From contig CANQBP010000016.1 in the NCBI GenBank assembly GCA_947589415.1, forward strand, positions 1 to 46,079: a stretch of DNA of 46,079 nucleotides, given 5' to 3'. Position numbers and translations under genes: made by a program. The DNA is from an uncultured Clostridia bacterium. GTDB taxonomy: Bacteria; Bacillota; Clostridia; Oscillospirales; Acutalibacteraceae. The number at the start of each line of letters is the position of its first letter. The stretch's first letter is position 1. Below the pieces are notes generated by a model. The model worked only from the letters and a program-made list of their open reading frames with translations. It had not been told where the DNA came from and did no database searches. Below, piece after piece: positions 34,221 to 42,011 of this stretch.

Positions 34221-34249
34221 TTGTATGAAAATAAAATATCTACTATAAT
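34221..34249 (+). promoter_or_regulatory. Promoter of the exonuclease-helicase fusion gene
   Basis: TTGTAT, 17 bases, TATAAT, about 37 bases before the ATG. Confidence 0.7.
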
Positions 34250-34286
34250 ATTACTAACAACACCATAAGTTTAAGGAGTTCGGAAC

Positions 34287-37200
34287 ATGAGTAAGGGTAT
34301 TATTTTCTTTGATACGGAAGTCTGTATTGATGATAGAAAAATACACGATATAGGAGCTGTTTCAGAAAACGGCTCGACATTCCATTATTCATCTGTTTAT
34401 GATTTTATTGACTTTATTGAAAATGCGTCCGTACTTTGCGGACATAACATAGTACACCATGACCTTGTGTATATTGAAAAAGCATTAGGTAAGCCGATTG
34501 ACCTGCCTGCTATTGATACTCTTTATCTCTCCCCCCTCCTGTTTCCAAAAAGACCTTACCATTCTCTGATTAAAGATGATAAACTTCAATCAGATGACCT
34601 TAATAATCCGGTAAATGACAGTAAAAAGGCAATGCGGCTGTTTTATGATGAATTAAATGCCTATCACGACTTGCCCCGTGAACTTAAGGGTATTTTTCAG
34701 GCTCTTCTCTCCGAAACACCCGAGTTCAAAGGTTTCTTTTCAATTGTTGATGAGGTAGTATATAATGCCGATACCGATAAACTTATACAAGATTTTTTTA
34801 CGAATAAGATATGTACAAACGCAGATATCAGACCGTTTATAAATAACTATTCGTTGGAGCTTGCTTATGCTCTTGCGCTAATCAATACAGATGATCACCA
34901 AAGCATCACCCCGCCTTGGCTGTTACATAACTTCCCCCAAATAGAAAACATTATCCGACTCCTTAAAAATAAACCGTGTAAAACAGGGTGTCCCTACTGC
35001 AACAGTAAGTTAGACATACATAGTAAGCTAAAAGAAATTTTCGGTTATGACGAATTTAGAAAATACAACGGAGAACCGTTACAGGAGAAAGCAGCACAAG
35101 CCGCTGTTGACGGTAAATCTTTGTTAGCTGTATTTCCTACCGGCGGAGGTAAATCTATCACATTCCAACTTCCCGCATTGATTGCGGGACAAGCTGCCCA
35201 TGCCCTGACAATCGTCATATCCCCCTTACAATCACTAATGAAAGATCAGGTAGATAATCTCAACCATATAGGCATTAGTGAGGCAGTAACCATTAACGGG
35301 TTATTAGACCCCATAGAACGGGCTAATTCTATTGAGCGTTTGCTGAACGGTTCAGCAACACTTCTTTATATTTCTCCCGAACAGCTTCGGTCAAAAACAA
35401 TTGAAAAGATACTGACTTCACGAAATATTGCACGTTTTGTTATAGATGAGGCTCACTGCTTTTCTGCATGGGGGCAGGATTTTCGGGTAGATTATTTGTA
35501 TATCGGAGATTTTATAAGACAGCTGCAACAATTAAAGAAAAGTAGTGAACCTATACCTGTTTCCTGCTTTACCGCTACCGCAAAACAGAAGGTCATTACC
35601 GATATATGCGATTATTTTAAACGCAAATTAAATATCTCACTTGAGATTTTCGCATCTTCAGCTACTCGTGAAAATCTGCACTACACAGTTCTACATCAGG
35701 ATACTGACGAAGAAAAATATAATACCCTCCGAAATCTGATTGCCGAAAAGGATTGTCCCACTATCGTTTATGTTTCACGCACCAAAAGAACCAAAGAGCT
35801 TGCCGATAAATTGACAGCAGACGGCTTTCCGGCAAGACCTTTTAACGGAAAAATGGATCCCAATGACAAAATAGAAAATCAAGAAGCGTTTATCAGAAAT
35901 GAGGTCAAAGTCATTGTTGCTACATCGGCTTTCGGAATGGGTGTTGATAAAAAAGACGTCAAACTTGTAATACACTATGACATTTCAGATTCTCTCGAAA
36001 ACTATGTTCAGGAGGCAGGCAGGGCAGGACGTGACCCCCATATGCAGGCGGAATGTTTTGTACTGTATAATGACGACGATCTCGATAAACATTTTATTCT
36101 TCTAAATCAGACAAAACTCAGCATCAGTGAAATTCAACAGGTATGGAAAGCCGTCAAAACATTGACACGATTCAGACCTAATGTCTGCTGTTCCGCACTT
36201 GAGATAGCAAGACAGGCAGGTTGGGACGATTCGGTAAATGATATAGAAACCAGGGTAAGAACTGCTATATCTGCCCTTGAAAATGCCGGATATGTCAAAC
36301 GGGGACGGAATGTCCCACATGTATATGCGACAAGCATACAGGCAAAAAACATGAATGAAGCCTCTTTCCGTATAGATAACTCTCCGCTGTTTTCCGATAA
36401 ACAGCGTACAAATGCCAAACGAATCATAAAATCCCTGATTTCCAGCAGGAGTATCGCCAATGCCGATAACGATGAGGCCGAATCAAGAGTTGATTATCTT
36501 GCAGACACTCTCGGTCTTGAAAAATCAGAGGTTATATGTGCAATAAATCTGATGCGCCAAGATGGCCTGCTATCCGATACAAAGGATATGTCTGCCTACA
36601 TTTACGGTTCGGAAACAGAAAACAAGTCAAAACAAACTCTGGAAAGATTTGCAGAACTTGAAAAATTTCTGCTTGAACAAATAACCGAAAACGAATGTGA
36701 TTTTAACCTTAAAGAACTGAATGACAAGGCTTTGGACAGGCAAATAAAATCCAGTACAAAAAACATAAGAACACTGATTTATTACCTTACGGTCAAAAAC
36801 TATATTATTAAAAACGGCAGTGAGGGTTCCCATTCTTACCAATTATCCGCTGCCTTTCAAACTGACAAAATGCTTTCTAAATATCAGCGGCGTATCGATC
36901 TGTGCAATTTTATCCTCGAATACCTCTACCGAAATACCGAATCAACAAAAAGAAATAAAGATGAAAAACCGGTTCAATTCTCCGTGATTGAATTACTTAA
37001 TGAATATAAAAACAGCCTTACTTTGGAAAACGACAAAACTTATACTTCCGCTGCCGATGTGGAAGATGCCTTACTATACCTTTCTAAAACAGGTGCATTA
37101 AAGTTAGAGGGCGGTTTCCTTGTTCTTTATAACGGTATGGAAATCAAGCGTCTTATAACGGATAATAAAATCCGTTATAAAGTCGATGATTACCGTTTTC

Positions 37201-39083
37201 TTGACGAATTTTATAAACAAAAGATTCAACAGATACATATTGTGGGCGAATATGCTAACCTTATGGTTAAGGATTATCAGGCAGCATTACAGTTCGTTCA
37301 AGACTATTTTCAAATGGATTTCAAAAAGTTCATTTCAAAATATTTCAAGGGTGATCGTGCTAAGGAAATCAAAAATAATATTACGCCTAAAAAATATCAT
37401 CAACTATTTGGTGAATTATCCGATTCTCAATTAAAAATCATCAAAGACGCTGATTCAAAGTACATTGTTGCGGCAGCAGGCCCGGGCAGCGGAAAAACTC
37501 GTGTACTTGTACATAAATTAGCATCTTTACTGCTTTTGGAAGATGTAAAGCACGAACAACTTCTTATGCTGACATTTTCCCGTGCGGCTGCAACCGAATT
37601 TAAAAAGCGTTTAATAGGGCTAATCGGTAATGCGGCAAATTTCGTAGAGATAAAAACATTTCATTCCTATTGCTTCGATCTTTTAGGAAAAATAGGAAGC
37701 CTCGATGAAGTAGAAGATGTTGTGAAAAAAGCAGCGGAAATGATTGAAAACGGAGAGGTTGAACAGGGAAAAATAACAAAAAGCGTACTTGTCATAGATG
37801 AAGCACAAGATATGGACGAAAACGAATTCGGTCTTATCAAAGCTCTTATAAAACAAAATGATGATATGCGGGTCATTGCCGTTGGAGATGACGATCAGAA
37901 CATATATCAATTCAGAGGTTCAGACCCGAAATATATGCGTTCGCTTATAGATGAATTTGGTGCTGTTAAATACGAAATGAATGAAAATTTTCGCAGCGGG
38001 GCTGAGATAGTCGCTCTTTCAAATTTCTTTGCGAAGTCAATAAATAATCGTATGAAAACCGAGCCTATTGTTTCTGCAGCCGGCTGCCATGCAGTGGTTA
38101 CAATTGTTCGGCATCAAAGTAGATATATGTATGATGCTGTTGCAAATGATATTGTGAACCATACCATAACAGGAACTGCTTGTATTCTGACATCAACAAA
38201 TGATGAAGCACTGCAAATGCAGGGCTTACTTATAAAATACGGTATCAGGGCAAAACTGATACAGTCTATTGACAGATTGAGTTTACGTAATCTTGCAGAA
38301 ATCAGGCATCTTCTTAAAATAATCGAAGGTCAGCTCCGCTCACCTGTTATTTCCGATGAAACATGGCAATACGCAAAAAACAGAATTTCCTCTATTTATG
38401 CAAATTCAGGGTGTTTGGAGAATGTTCTCAATATGATGAAAGAGTTTCAGACCGTATTTCCTATAAAGTATTTTTCCGATTTCAAGGAATTTATCAATGA
38501 ATCAAATTATGATGATTTCTATACCCAAGAACAAAATACCATATACATATCTACTATACATAAATCCAAAGGAAGAGAGTTTGACAATGTGTATATTATA
38601 CTTTGTGATAATAACGCTACAACAGACGAAGAAAAAAGAAAACTTTATGTCGGTATGACAAGAGCAAAAAAGCAGCTGCATATTCACTGCAACACAAATC
38701 TTTTCTCGGACTGCACTATTCCGGGGGTCACTTTCCAAAGTGATAACAATGACTATCCGGAACCTGCGGAAATCACAATACAAATGGGATATAAAGATGT
38801 TTTTCTCAACTTCTTTTCCGGAAAGAAAAAGCTGATTTTTAGCCTTCATAGCGGTTCGGCCCTTGAAGTCGGAGAAAATCACTTATCTGCCGTCATTAAC
38901 GGTAAGAGTGTTCAAATTCTTCAATTCTCAAAGGCATTCAAAAACAAACTGGACGGTTTAAAAGCGAGAGGTTATCTCCCCTATTCCGCTGTCGTACAAT
39001 TTATTGTTGCATGGAAAAACGAAAATTATGATGAAGAACTGCCGATAGTGTTGGCGGATATATCACTGAAAAAACAAGCATAG
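34287..39083 (+). CDS. DEDD exonuclease - RecQ helicase - UvrD helicase fusion protein
   Basis: A single 1598-residue protein with three enzyme modules. Residues 1-125 are an RNase T-like exonuclease with D9 and E11 (FFDTEV), D59 (HHDLVY) and D111 (VNDSKKAMRLF). A cysteine cluster C231-x3-C235-x2-C238 follows. Residues about 255-760 are a RecQ-type SF2 helicase: Walker A PTGGGKS (284-290), DEAH (387-390) and QEAGRAGRD near 570-578. Residues about 1040-1510 are a UvrD-type SF1 helicase: AAAGPGSGKT near 1064, IDEAQD near 1170, GDDDQNIYQFRG near 1198, HKSKGREFDNVYI near 1425 and VGMTRAKKQ near 1455. All motifs look intact. AAGGAG lies 9 bases before the ATG. It is monocistronic. DNA repair or phage defence are both possible. 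Confidence 0.93.
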   Translation: MSKGIIFFDTEVCIDDRKIHDIGAVSENGSTFHYSSVYDFIDFIENASVLCGHNIVHHDLVYIEKALGKPIDLPAIDTLYLSPLLFPKRPYHSLIKDDKLQSDDLNNPVNDSKKAMRLFYDELNAYHDLPRELKGIFQALLSETPEFKGFFSIVDEVVYNADTDKLIQDFFTNKICTNADIRPFINNYSLELAYALALINTDDHQSITPPWLLHNFPQIENIIRLLKNKPCKTGCPYCNSKLDIHSKLKEIFGYDEFRKYNGEPLQEKAAQAAVDGKSLLAVFPTGGGKSITFQLPALIAGQAAHALTIVISPLQSLMKDQVDNLNHIGISEAVTINGLLDPIERANSIERLLNGSATLLYISPEQLRSKTIEKILTSRNIARFVIDEAHCFSAWGQDFRVDYLYIGDFIRQLQQLKKSSEPIPVSCFTATAKQKVITDICDYFKRKLNISLEIFASSATRENLHYTVLHQDTDEEKYNTLRNLIAEKDCPTIVYVSRTKRTKELADKLTADGFPARPFNGKMDPNDKIENQEAFIRNEVKVIVATSAFGMGVDKKDVKLVIHYDISDSLENYVQEAGRAGRDPHMQAECFVLYNDDDLDKHFILLNQTKLSISEIQQVWKAVKTLTRFRPNVCCSALEIARQAGWDDSVNDIETRVRTAISALENAGYVKRGRNVPHVYATSIQAKNMNEASFRIDNSPLFSDKQRTNAKRIIKSLISSRSIANADNDEAESRVDYLADTLGLEKSEVICAINLMRQDGLLSDTKDMSAYIYGSETENKSKQTLERFAELEKFLLEQITENECDFNLKELNDKALDRQIKSSTKNIRTLIYYLTVKNYIIKNGSEGSHSYQLSAAFQTDKMLSKYQRRIDLCNFILEYLYRNTESTKRNKDEKPVQFSVIELLNEYKNSLTLENDKTYTSAADVEDALLYLSKTGALKLEGGFLVLYNGMEIKRLITDNKIRYKVDDYRFLDEFYKQKIQQIHIVGEYANLMVKDYQAALQFVQDYFQMDFKKFISKYFKGDRAKEIKNNITPKKYHQLFGELSDSQLKIIKDADSKYIVAAAGPGSGKTRVLVHKLASLLLLEDVKHEQLLMLTFSRAAATEFKKRLIGLIGNAANFVEIKTFHSYCFDLLGKIGSLDEVEDVVKKAAEMIENGEVEQGKITKSVLVIDEAQDMDENEFGLIKALIKQNDDMRVIAVGDDDQNIYQFRGSDPKYMRSLIDEFGAVKYEMNENFRSGAEIVALSNFFAKSINNRMKTEPIVSAAGCHAVVTIVRHQSRYMYDAVANDIVNHTITGTACILTSTNDEALQMQGLLIKYGIRAKLIQSIDRLSLRNLAEIRHLLKIIEGQLRSPVISDETWQYAKNRISSIYANSGCLENVLNMMKEFQTVFPIKYFSDFKEFINESNYDDFYTQEQNTIYISTIHKSKGREFDNVYIILCDNNATTDEEKRKLYVGMTRAKKQLHIHCNTNLFSDCTIPGVTFQSDNNDYPEPAEITIQMGYKDVFLNFFSGKKKLIFSLHSGSALEVGENHLSAVINGKSVQILQFSKAFKNKLDGLKARGYLPYSAVVQFIVAWKNENYDEELPIVLADISLKKQA

Positions 39084-39097
39084 TGTAAAAGATGTAA

Positions 39098-39135
39098 ATG
39101 CCTCCGAAACTGACATCTCGGAGGCATAATTATTT
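39098..39135 (+). terminator. Terminator after the fusion helicase
   Basis: ATGCCTCCGA (39098-39107) pairs perfectly with TCGGAGGCAT (39118-39127), followed by AATTATTTTT. Confidence 0.85.
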
Positions 39136-39189
39136 TTACGGTGAACGGCTAAATTCATTTGGAAAAACTGCAATAACCGCAGATACTTT

Positions 39190-39228
39190 TTATGTCAATG
39201 TATTAAATATGTTAATATAATCGTCCAT
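39190..39228 (-). pseudogene. Gene-start fragment (MDDYI...)
   Basis: A 12-codon frame reads MDDYINIFNTLT then stops. Its first 16 bases (plus 39213-39228) are identical to those at 41595-41610, the start of another broken small gene. It lies directly after the fragment at 39233-39307. Confidence 0.4.
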
Positions 39229-39232
39229 TTTT

Positions 39233-39307
39233 TCAGTACCACATGACTATTCTTTCTTTGGGAACTTCATCTGTTTCCCCTTTGTAAAGTTCATTCAAAG
39301 TACGCAG
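39233..39307 (-). pseudogene. C-terminal fragment of a 79-residue-type small protein
   Basis: The minus strand reads LRTLNELYKGETDEVP, then KERIVMWY and a stop. This aligns with the end of the intact gene at 39545-39784 (LQYFRSLKNKDNLP, TQEILMWY, stop). An in-frame stop codon lies just upstream and there is no start, so only the 3' end of a paralogue survives. Confidence 0.55.
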
Positions 39308-39316
39308 TTAATAAAA

Positions 39317-39514
39317 TCATTCTTCTTTAGGTTCAAATCTGATACCGTTATCTCCGGGATAGGGCGTGTCGTGTTCCTCTCTATCAATTAGTTCACGAGG
39401 GATTCTTTCCGGAAAGGCATCACAGGTTAAATCTCTATGATTATGCTTACAATGATTACACATTACATCCCTTGCTCCCGGATCACAATACCATCTCTCA
39501 CTTTCGTATGCCAT
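39317..39514 (-). CDS. Small cysteine/histidine-rich protein (CDAFP...GDNGIRFEP type)
   Basis: A 65-residue soluble protein. MCNHCKHNHRDLTCDAFP in the middle and PYPGDNGIRFEP at the end form a pattern I recall from many uncharacterised bacterial small proteins. C-x2-C, two histidines and another cysteine suggest a zinc site. GGAGGAG lies about 9 bases before the ATG. It follows the 79-residue gene by 30 bases, so the two are probably one transcript from the strong promoter near 39860. Function is unknown. Confidence 0.72.
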   Translation of the reverse strand: MAYESERWYCDPGARDVMCNHCKHNHRDLTCDAFPERIPRELIDREEHDTPYPGDNGIRFEPKEE

Positions 39515-39544
39515 ATTTATCTCTCCTCCAATCTGTTAGTATTA

Positions 39545-39784
39545 TCAGTACCACATCAAAATTTCTTGAGTTGGCAAATTGTCTTTATTTTTTAATGACC
39601 GAAAATATTGCAGTGCGTGTGAAATATGGGAGCTGCACCACTCATATCCTTTAGGTAGTACATATTTCCTTAAAATATCATTTTTTATATCATAAATCAA
39701 TTCAAAAGGAAATTGACAATCCTCAACTTCCGCTGAACAGCGAATTTCAAAATCAGACTTAACTATATTGTTTAGTTTTATCAT
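39545..39784 (-). CDS. Small protein of unknown function with a degraded paralogue nearby
   Basis: A 79-residue protein I cannot assign. It opens with MIKLNNIVKSDFEIRC and ends with ALQYFRSLKNKDNLPTQEIL then MWY. The fragment at 39233-39307 shares this C-terminus, which shows that the gene belongs to a family with at least two local copies. A strong promoter lies upstream, while the ribosome site is weak. Polymorphic small genes in such arrays are often immunity or antidefence genes, but nothing in this protein proves that. Confidence 0.62.
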   Translation of the reverse strand: MIKLNNIVKSDFEIRCSAEVEDCQFPFELIYDIKNDILRKYVLPKGYEWCSSHISHALQYFRSLKNKDNLPTQEILMWY

Positions 39785-39844
39785 AATATTGTGTAACCTC
39801 GTTCTCCTTTGGTATAATGACTGCTGTCACCGTAACTGTCTTAA

Positions 39845-39872
39845 ATTATAGCATTTATTATTTGGTTGTCAA
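39845..39872 (-). promoter_or_regulatory. Promoter of the small-gene pair
   Basis: On the minus strand: TTGACA, 16 bases, TATAAT, about 60 bases before the ATG at 39784. Confidence 0.75.
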
Positions 39873-39984
39873 TACTTTTCCGAACCACACCTCACCTAAT
39901 TTCACGGTTTGACTCGTATTAGTCGTATAAATTGTCTTATTCTTTAAATTTAAAAGGATATTGATAAGTTTTAAAGTAATTAAA

Positions 39985-40055
39985 CCGCATTGGTAACGTG
40001 AATATATTTGTTTTTATTTACACGGCAATAACCCCATTATGTTTTGGTAATGCGG
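39985..40055. other. Foldable intergenic element
   Basis: Part of the 391-base gap 39785-40175. CCGCATT (39985-39991) pairs with AATGCGG (40049-40055), and inside it CGTG pairs with CACG around an A/T-rich loop of about 20 bases. GGTAA/TTACC can also pair downstream (to about 40070). No protein frame was seen. It might be a small RNA or a remnant of a mobile element. Confidence 0.3.
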
Positions 40056-40125
40056 CGTCCGAACCTTTACCGCCATACCATAAATAGGTTATTATTTTGA
40101 CTTCCTGACTCATGCTTAAGTTACC

Positions 40126-40168
40126 AAAAATACCGCCTGCAAAGAAATTGTCTTTACAAGCGGTTTTT
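40126..40168. terminator. Bidirectional terminator
   Basis: ACCGCCTGCAAAG (40132-40144) pairs with CTTTACAAGCGGT (40152-40164) with two G-T mismatches (G-U pairs when read on minus). A- and T-runs flank both sides. It lies 8 bases after the membrane-protein stop. Confidence 0.85.
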
Positions 40169-40175
40169 AAACATA

Positions 40176-40820
40176 TCAGATTGTGTCTACGTCGACAGCC
40201 CCCTTGAAATAAGTGAGGCTGTTAAATATATCTATCGGCAGGGAATTATTATTTGCGGAAAATCTGATTTTATCGTTTCCTATATTCACGGTATTACTTA
40301 TACGGTCTATAACTATATCGGGCGTAACGGTTTGAGAAATATACATATAAGCGGTATCTCCTATATTTACATCTGTTCCGTCACTTCGGATTATTCTTAT
40401 GTTTGAAAGGGAATGACCTGTTGATGTGTACAGACTTCTGTACCATGATGTGCTCAACCTGCCCAAAGTAATATATAGCCTGCCGTCAGTATTACATCTC
40501 AAAACGGGAGTTATAACATATCTGATTCTTCGATCTTGTTTTATATAAGTGATTATGAAATTCTCTACCGTACACGGTACAGGCTCAACATGAACAAGTC
40601 TGCCCAAACCGTGTATATACTTATGCCAAAAGAATATATCCAAAGCTATACACAAAATACCGACAAGTCCCGCAAAAAACAGGAATATAGGACTGACGCT
40701 GTCGGACCGTCCGTTAAAGACAGCCGCCAGCAGTACAAAAATTATTTGTAATGCAATAAAAACCGTAAGAATAATAATATTTTTCTTTCTCGCCATCAAA
40801 ACATTTTGGTTTACTCTCAT
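40176..40820 (-). CDS. Membrane protein of unknown function with two helices
   Basis: A 214-residue protein. Two hydrophobic segments (about 15-35 and 43-65) form a hairpin near the N-terminus after a short basic tail (MARKKN). The remaining 145 residues look like a beta-rich soluble domain containing VEPVPCTVENFIITYI and RYVITPVLRCNTDGRLYITLG. I do not recognise the family. AGGTGG lies 5-6 bases before ATG 40820. It is a single gene with its own terminator. Confidence 0.68.
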   Translation of the reverse strand: MRVNQNVLMARKKNIIILTVFIALQIIFVLLAAVFNGRSDSVSPIFLFFAGLVGILCIALDIFFWHKYIHGLGRLVHVEPVPCTVENFIITYIKQDRRIRYVITPVLRCNTDGRLYITLGRLSTSWYRSLYTSTGHSLSNIRIIRSDGTDVNIGDTAYMYISQTVTPDIVIDRISNTVNIGNDKIRFSANNNSLPIDIFNSLTYFKGAVDVDTI

Positions 40821-40887
40821 AATAACCACCTTTTTTGTATGTAACAGTAGATTTTGCCGTTAATAACAAGGGAAAAACGGCTTAATA

Positions 40888-40944
40888 TCAGAATTTCAAA
40901 TATATCTCCTCTCGGTATTCAATTGTGATCCGGTTATAAATTGT
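40888..40944 (-). pseudogene. Fragment related to the 130-residue gene downstream
   Basis: The minus strand reads YNRITIEYREEIYLKF then stops, similar to FDKQIAIEPQEEIYAEIW inside the gene at 41058-41450. DNA similarity covers plus 40902-40943 and 41261-41302. No start or flanking homology was seen, so this is a short duplicated remnant. Confidence 0.42.
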
Positions 40945-41057
40945 TTAATTGTTGCAGCTATATCCGACAAATTCGCTTACCGCACCCTCACTAACTGCCG
41001 TCATACCGACATTATTACCGTTATCGGGAAAATAGTGTCAATTATTGAGCCTGTTCA

Positions 41058-41450
41058 CTAATAAGGATATATCCATACATTCCAATACTTCGCAGAAAAG
41101 GATACATAATCCCCTTTATTTATTTTATTAGTAGTGTTTTCGGGTATTTCTACCATATCAAGCCAATCATGTTGGAAACGTATATAATATACATCATCAT
41201 CTATATCTTCACATATTCCATGAAAATGAACCGTGTTATCAATACCCCATATTTCCGCATATATCTCCTCTTGGGGTTCAATTGCAATCTGTTTATCAAA
41301 TTCTCCAAATGATAATTCAACAGAATACGTTTTTAACAAAACAGGGCTTTCTTCGCATTTCCATATACCTTTTATTATTCCTATTTCTGTTATACCATAT
41401 ATGACCGTTTTTTCATTATCACTTTGAATACTGCTTACAATTACCCTCAT
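41058..41450 (-). CDS. Small protein of unknown function
   Basis: A 130-residue acidic, beta-rich protein with no signal peptide or recognised motif. It contains FGEFDKQIAIEPQEEIYAEIW in the middle and ends YVSFSAKYWNVWIYPY. The ATG overlaps the stop of an upstream frame in ATGA and follows GGGGGG by 10 bases. A partial relative is found 100 bases downstream. I cannot name the function; size, composition and company fit an immunity-type gene. Confidence 0.6.
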   Translation of the reverse strand: MRVIVSSIQSDNEKTVIYGITEIGIIKGIWKCEESPVLLKTYSVELSFGEFDKQIAIEPQEEIYAEIWGIDNTVHFHGICEDIDDDVYYIRFQHDWLDMVEIPENTTNKINKGDYVSFSAKYWNVWIYPY

Positions 41451-41610
41451 CTTTGCTGTACCCCCCGTAATTCATTAACAACAAAGTTTCTAAACCACGT
41501 TTTCCTATGATAACGGAAATTTCCTGTACTGATTTCATTCATCTCATATAAACCAAATCTGATAATTCTCATACTAACGGCAGACCATATTCTATAATAT
41601 AATCGTCCAT
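41447..41610 (-). pseudogene. Frameshifted small gene (MDDYI... start)
   Basis: The best start is ATG 41610, 5 bases after GGGAGTG. It reads MDDYIIEYGLPLV and meets TGA at 41569. A second frame carries on as RIIRFGLYEMNEISTGNFRY and ends in VVNELRGVQQR with a stop coupled (ATGA) to the next gene. A one-step frameshift near 41570-41575 would join the two into about 55 residues. Alternatively the second frame is read from 41647 as a 66-residue protein with no ribosome site. Confidence 0.45.
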
Positions 41611-41647
41611 AAAAACACTCCCGATAATTCTTATTAGATTTTACCAT

Positions 41648-41746
41648 ATTTATGTAAAAAATTCAATAATTTTTAAGTTGTATAATAAAATTGTATAATA
41701 AAATGTCAAAAAAGAATAGAACAACATTGAAACCGGAGGTAACAAT
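41648..41746. other. AT-rich spacer
   Basis: Nothing recognisable beyond AT-rich sequence with a short repeated TTGTATAATAAAA unit near 41680-41705. It begins the 364-base gap before the ABC transporter gene. Confidence 0.35.
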
Positions 41747-41803
41747 ATGGGCCGCTTAAATAATCGCACAAAAACAGAAAAGGTAACAACCGAATTATTT
41801 TAA
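41747..41803 (+). CDS. Possible 18-codon micro-ORF
   Basis: ATG 41747 follows a strong Shine-Dalgarno (CCGGAGGT, 6 bases away) and encodes MGRLNNRTKTEKVTTELF before TAA. A ribosome site this good ahead of so short a frame suggests a leader peptide or the surviving 5' end of a lost gene. No promoter was found immediately upstream. Confidence 0.3.
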   Translation: MGRLNNRTKTEKVTTELF

Positions 41804-41841
41804 ATTGTAATTTATAGCGGACATCATTATTTTTATGTTGA

Positions 41842-41877
41842 TTTTTACGCTAAATTTTACTAAATTTTACGTAAAAA
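41842..41877. promoter_or_regulatory. Candidate operator of the ABC transporter gene
   Basis: TTTTTACG (41842-41849) and CGTAAAAA (41870-41877) form a perfect inverted repeat with a 20-base spacer. Inside it TAAATTTTAC is repeated twice in tandem (41851-41870). The site overlaps the -35 region, where a repressor or a response regulator could act. Confidence 0.5.
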
Positions 41878-41894
41878 GGTAATGATTTTATAAT
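41867..41894 (+). promoter_or_regulatory. Candidate promoter of the ABC transporter gene
   Basis: TTTACG, 16 bases, TATAAT (41889-41894); the weak -35 fits a regulated promoter. A second TATAAT lies at 41905-41910. The leader also has a hairpin TCCGCATAATTTCGCGGCC (about 41939-41957) of unknown role. Confidence 0.45.
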
Positions 41895-42011
41895 AGTGAT
41901 ATGGTATAATGCTATATGCATATGTGCGAAACGAAACTATCCGCATAATTTCGCGGCCTCGGATAGTTTTGATTTTGCGTTCGTATGCTTAATATATTTA
42001 GGAGGTATTCT

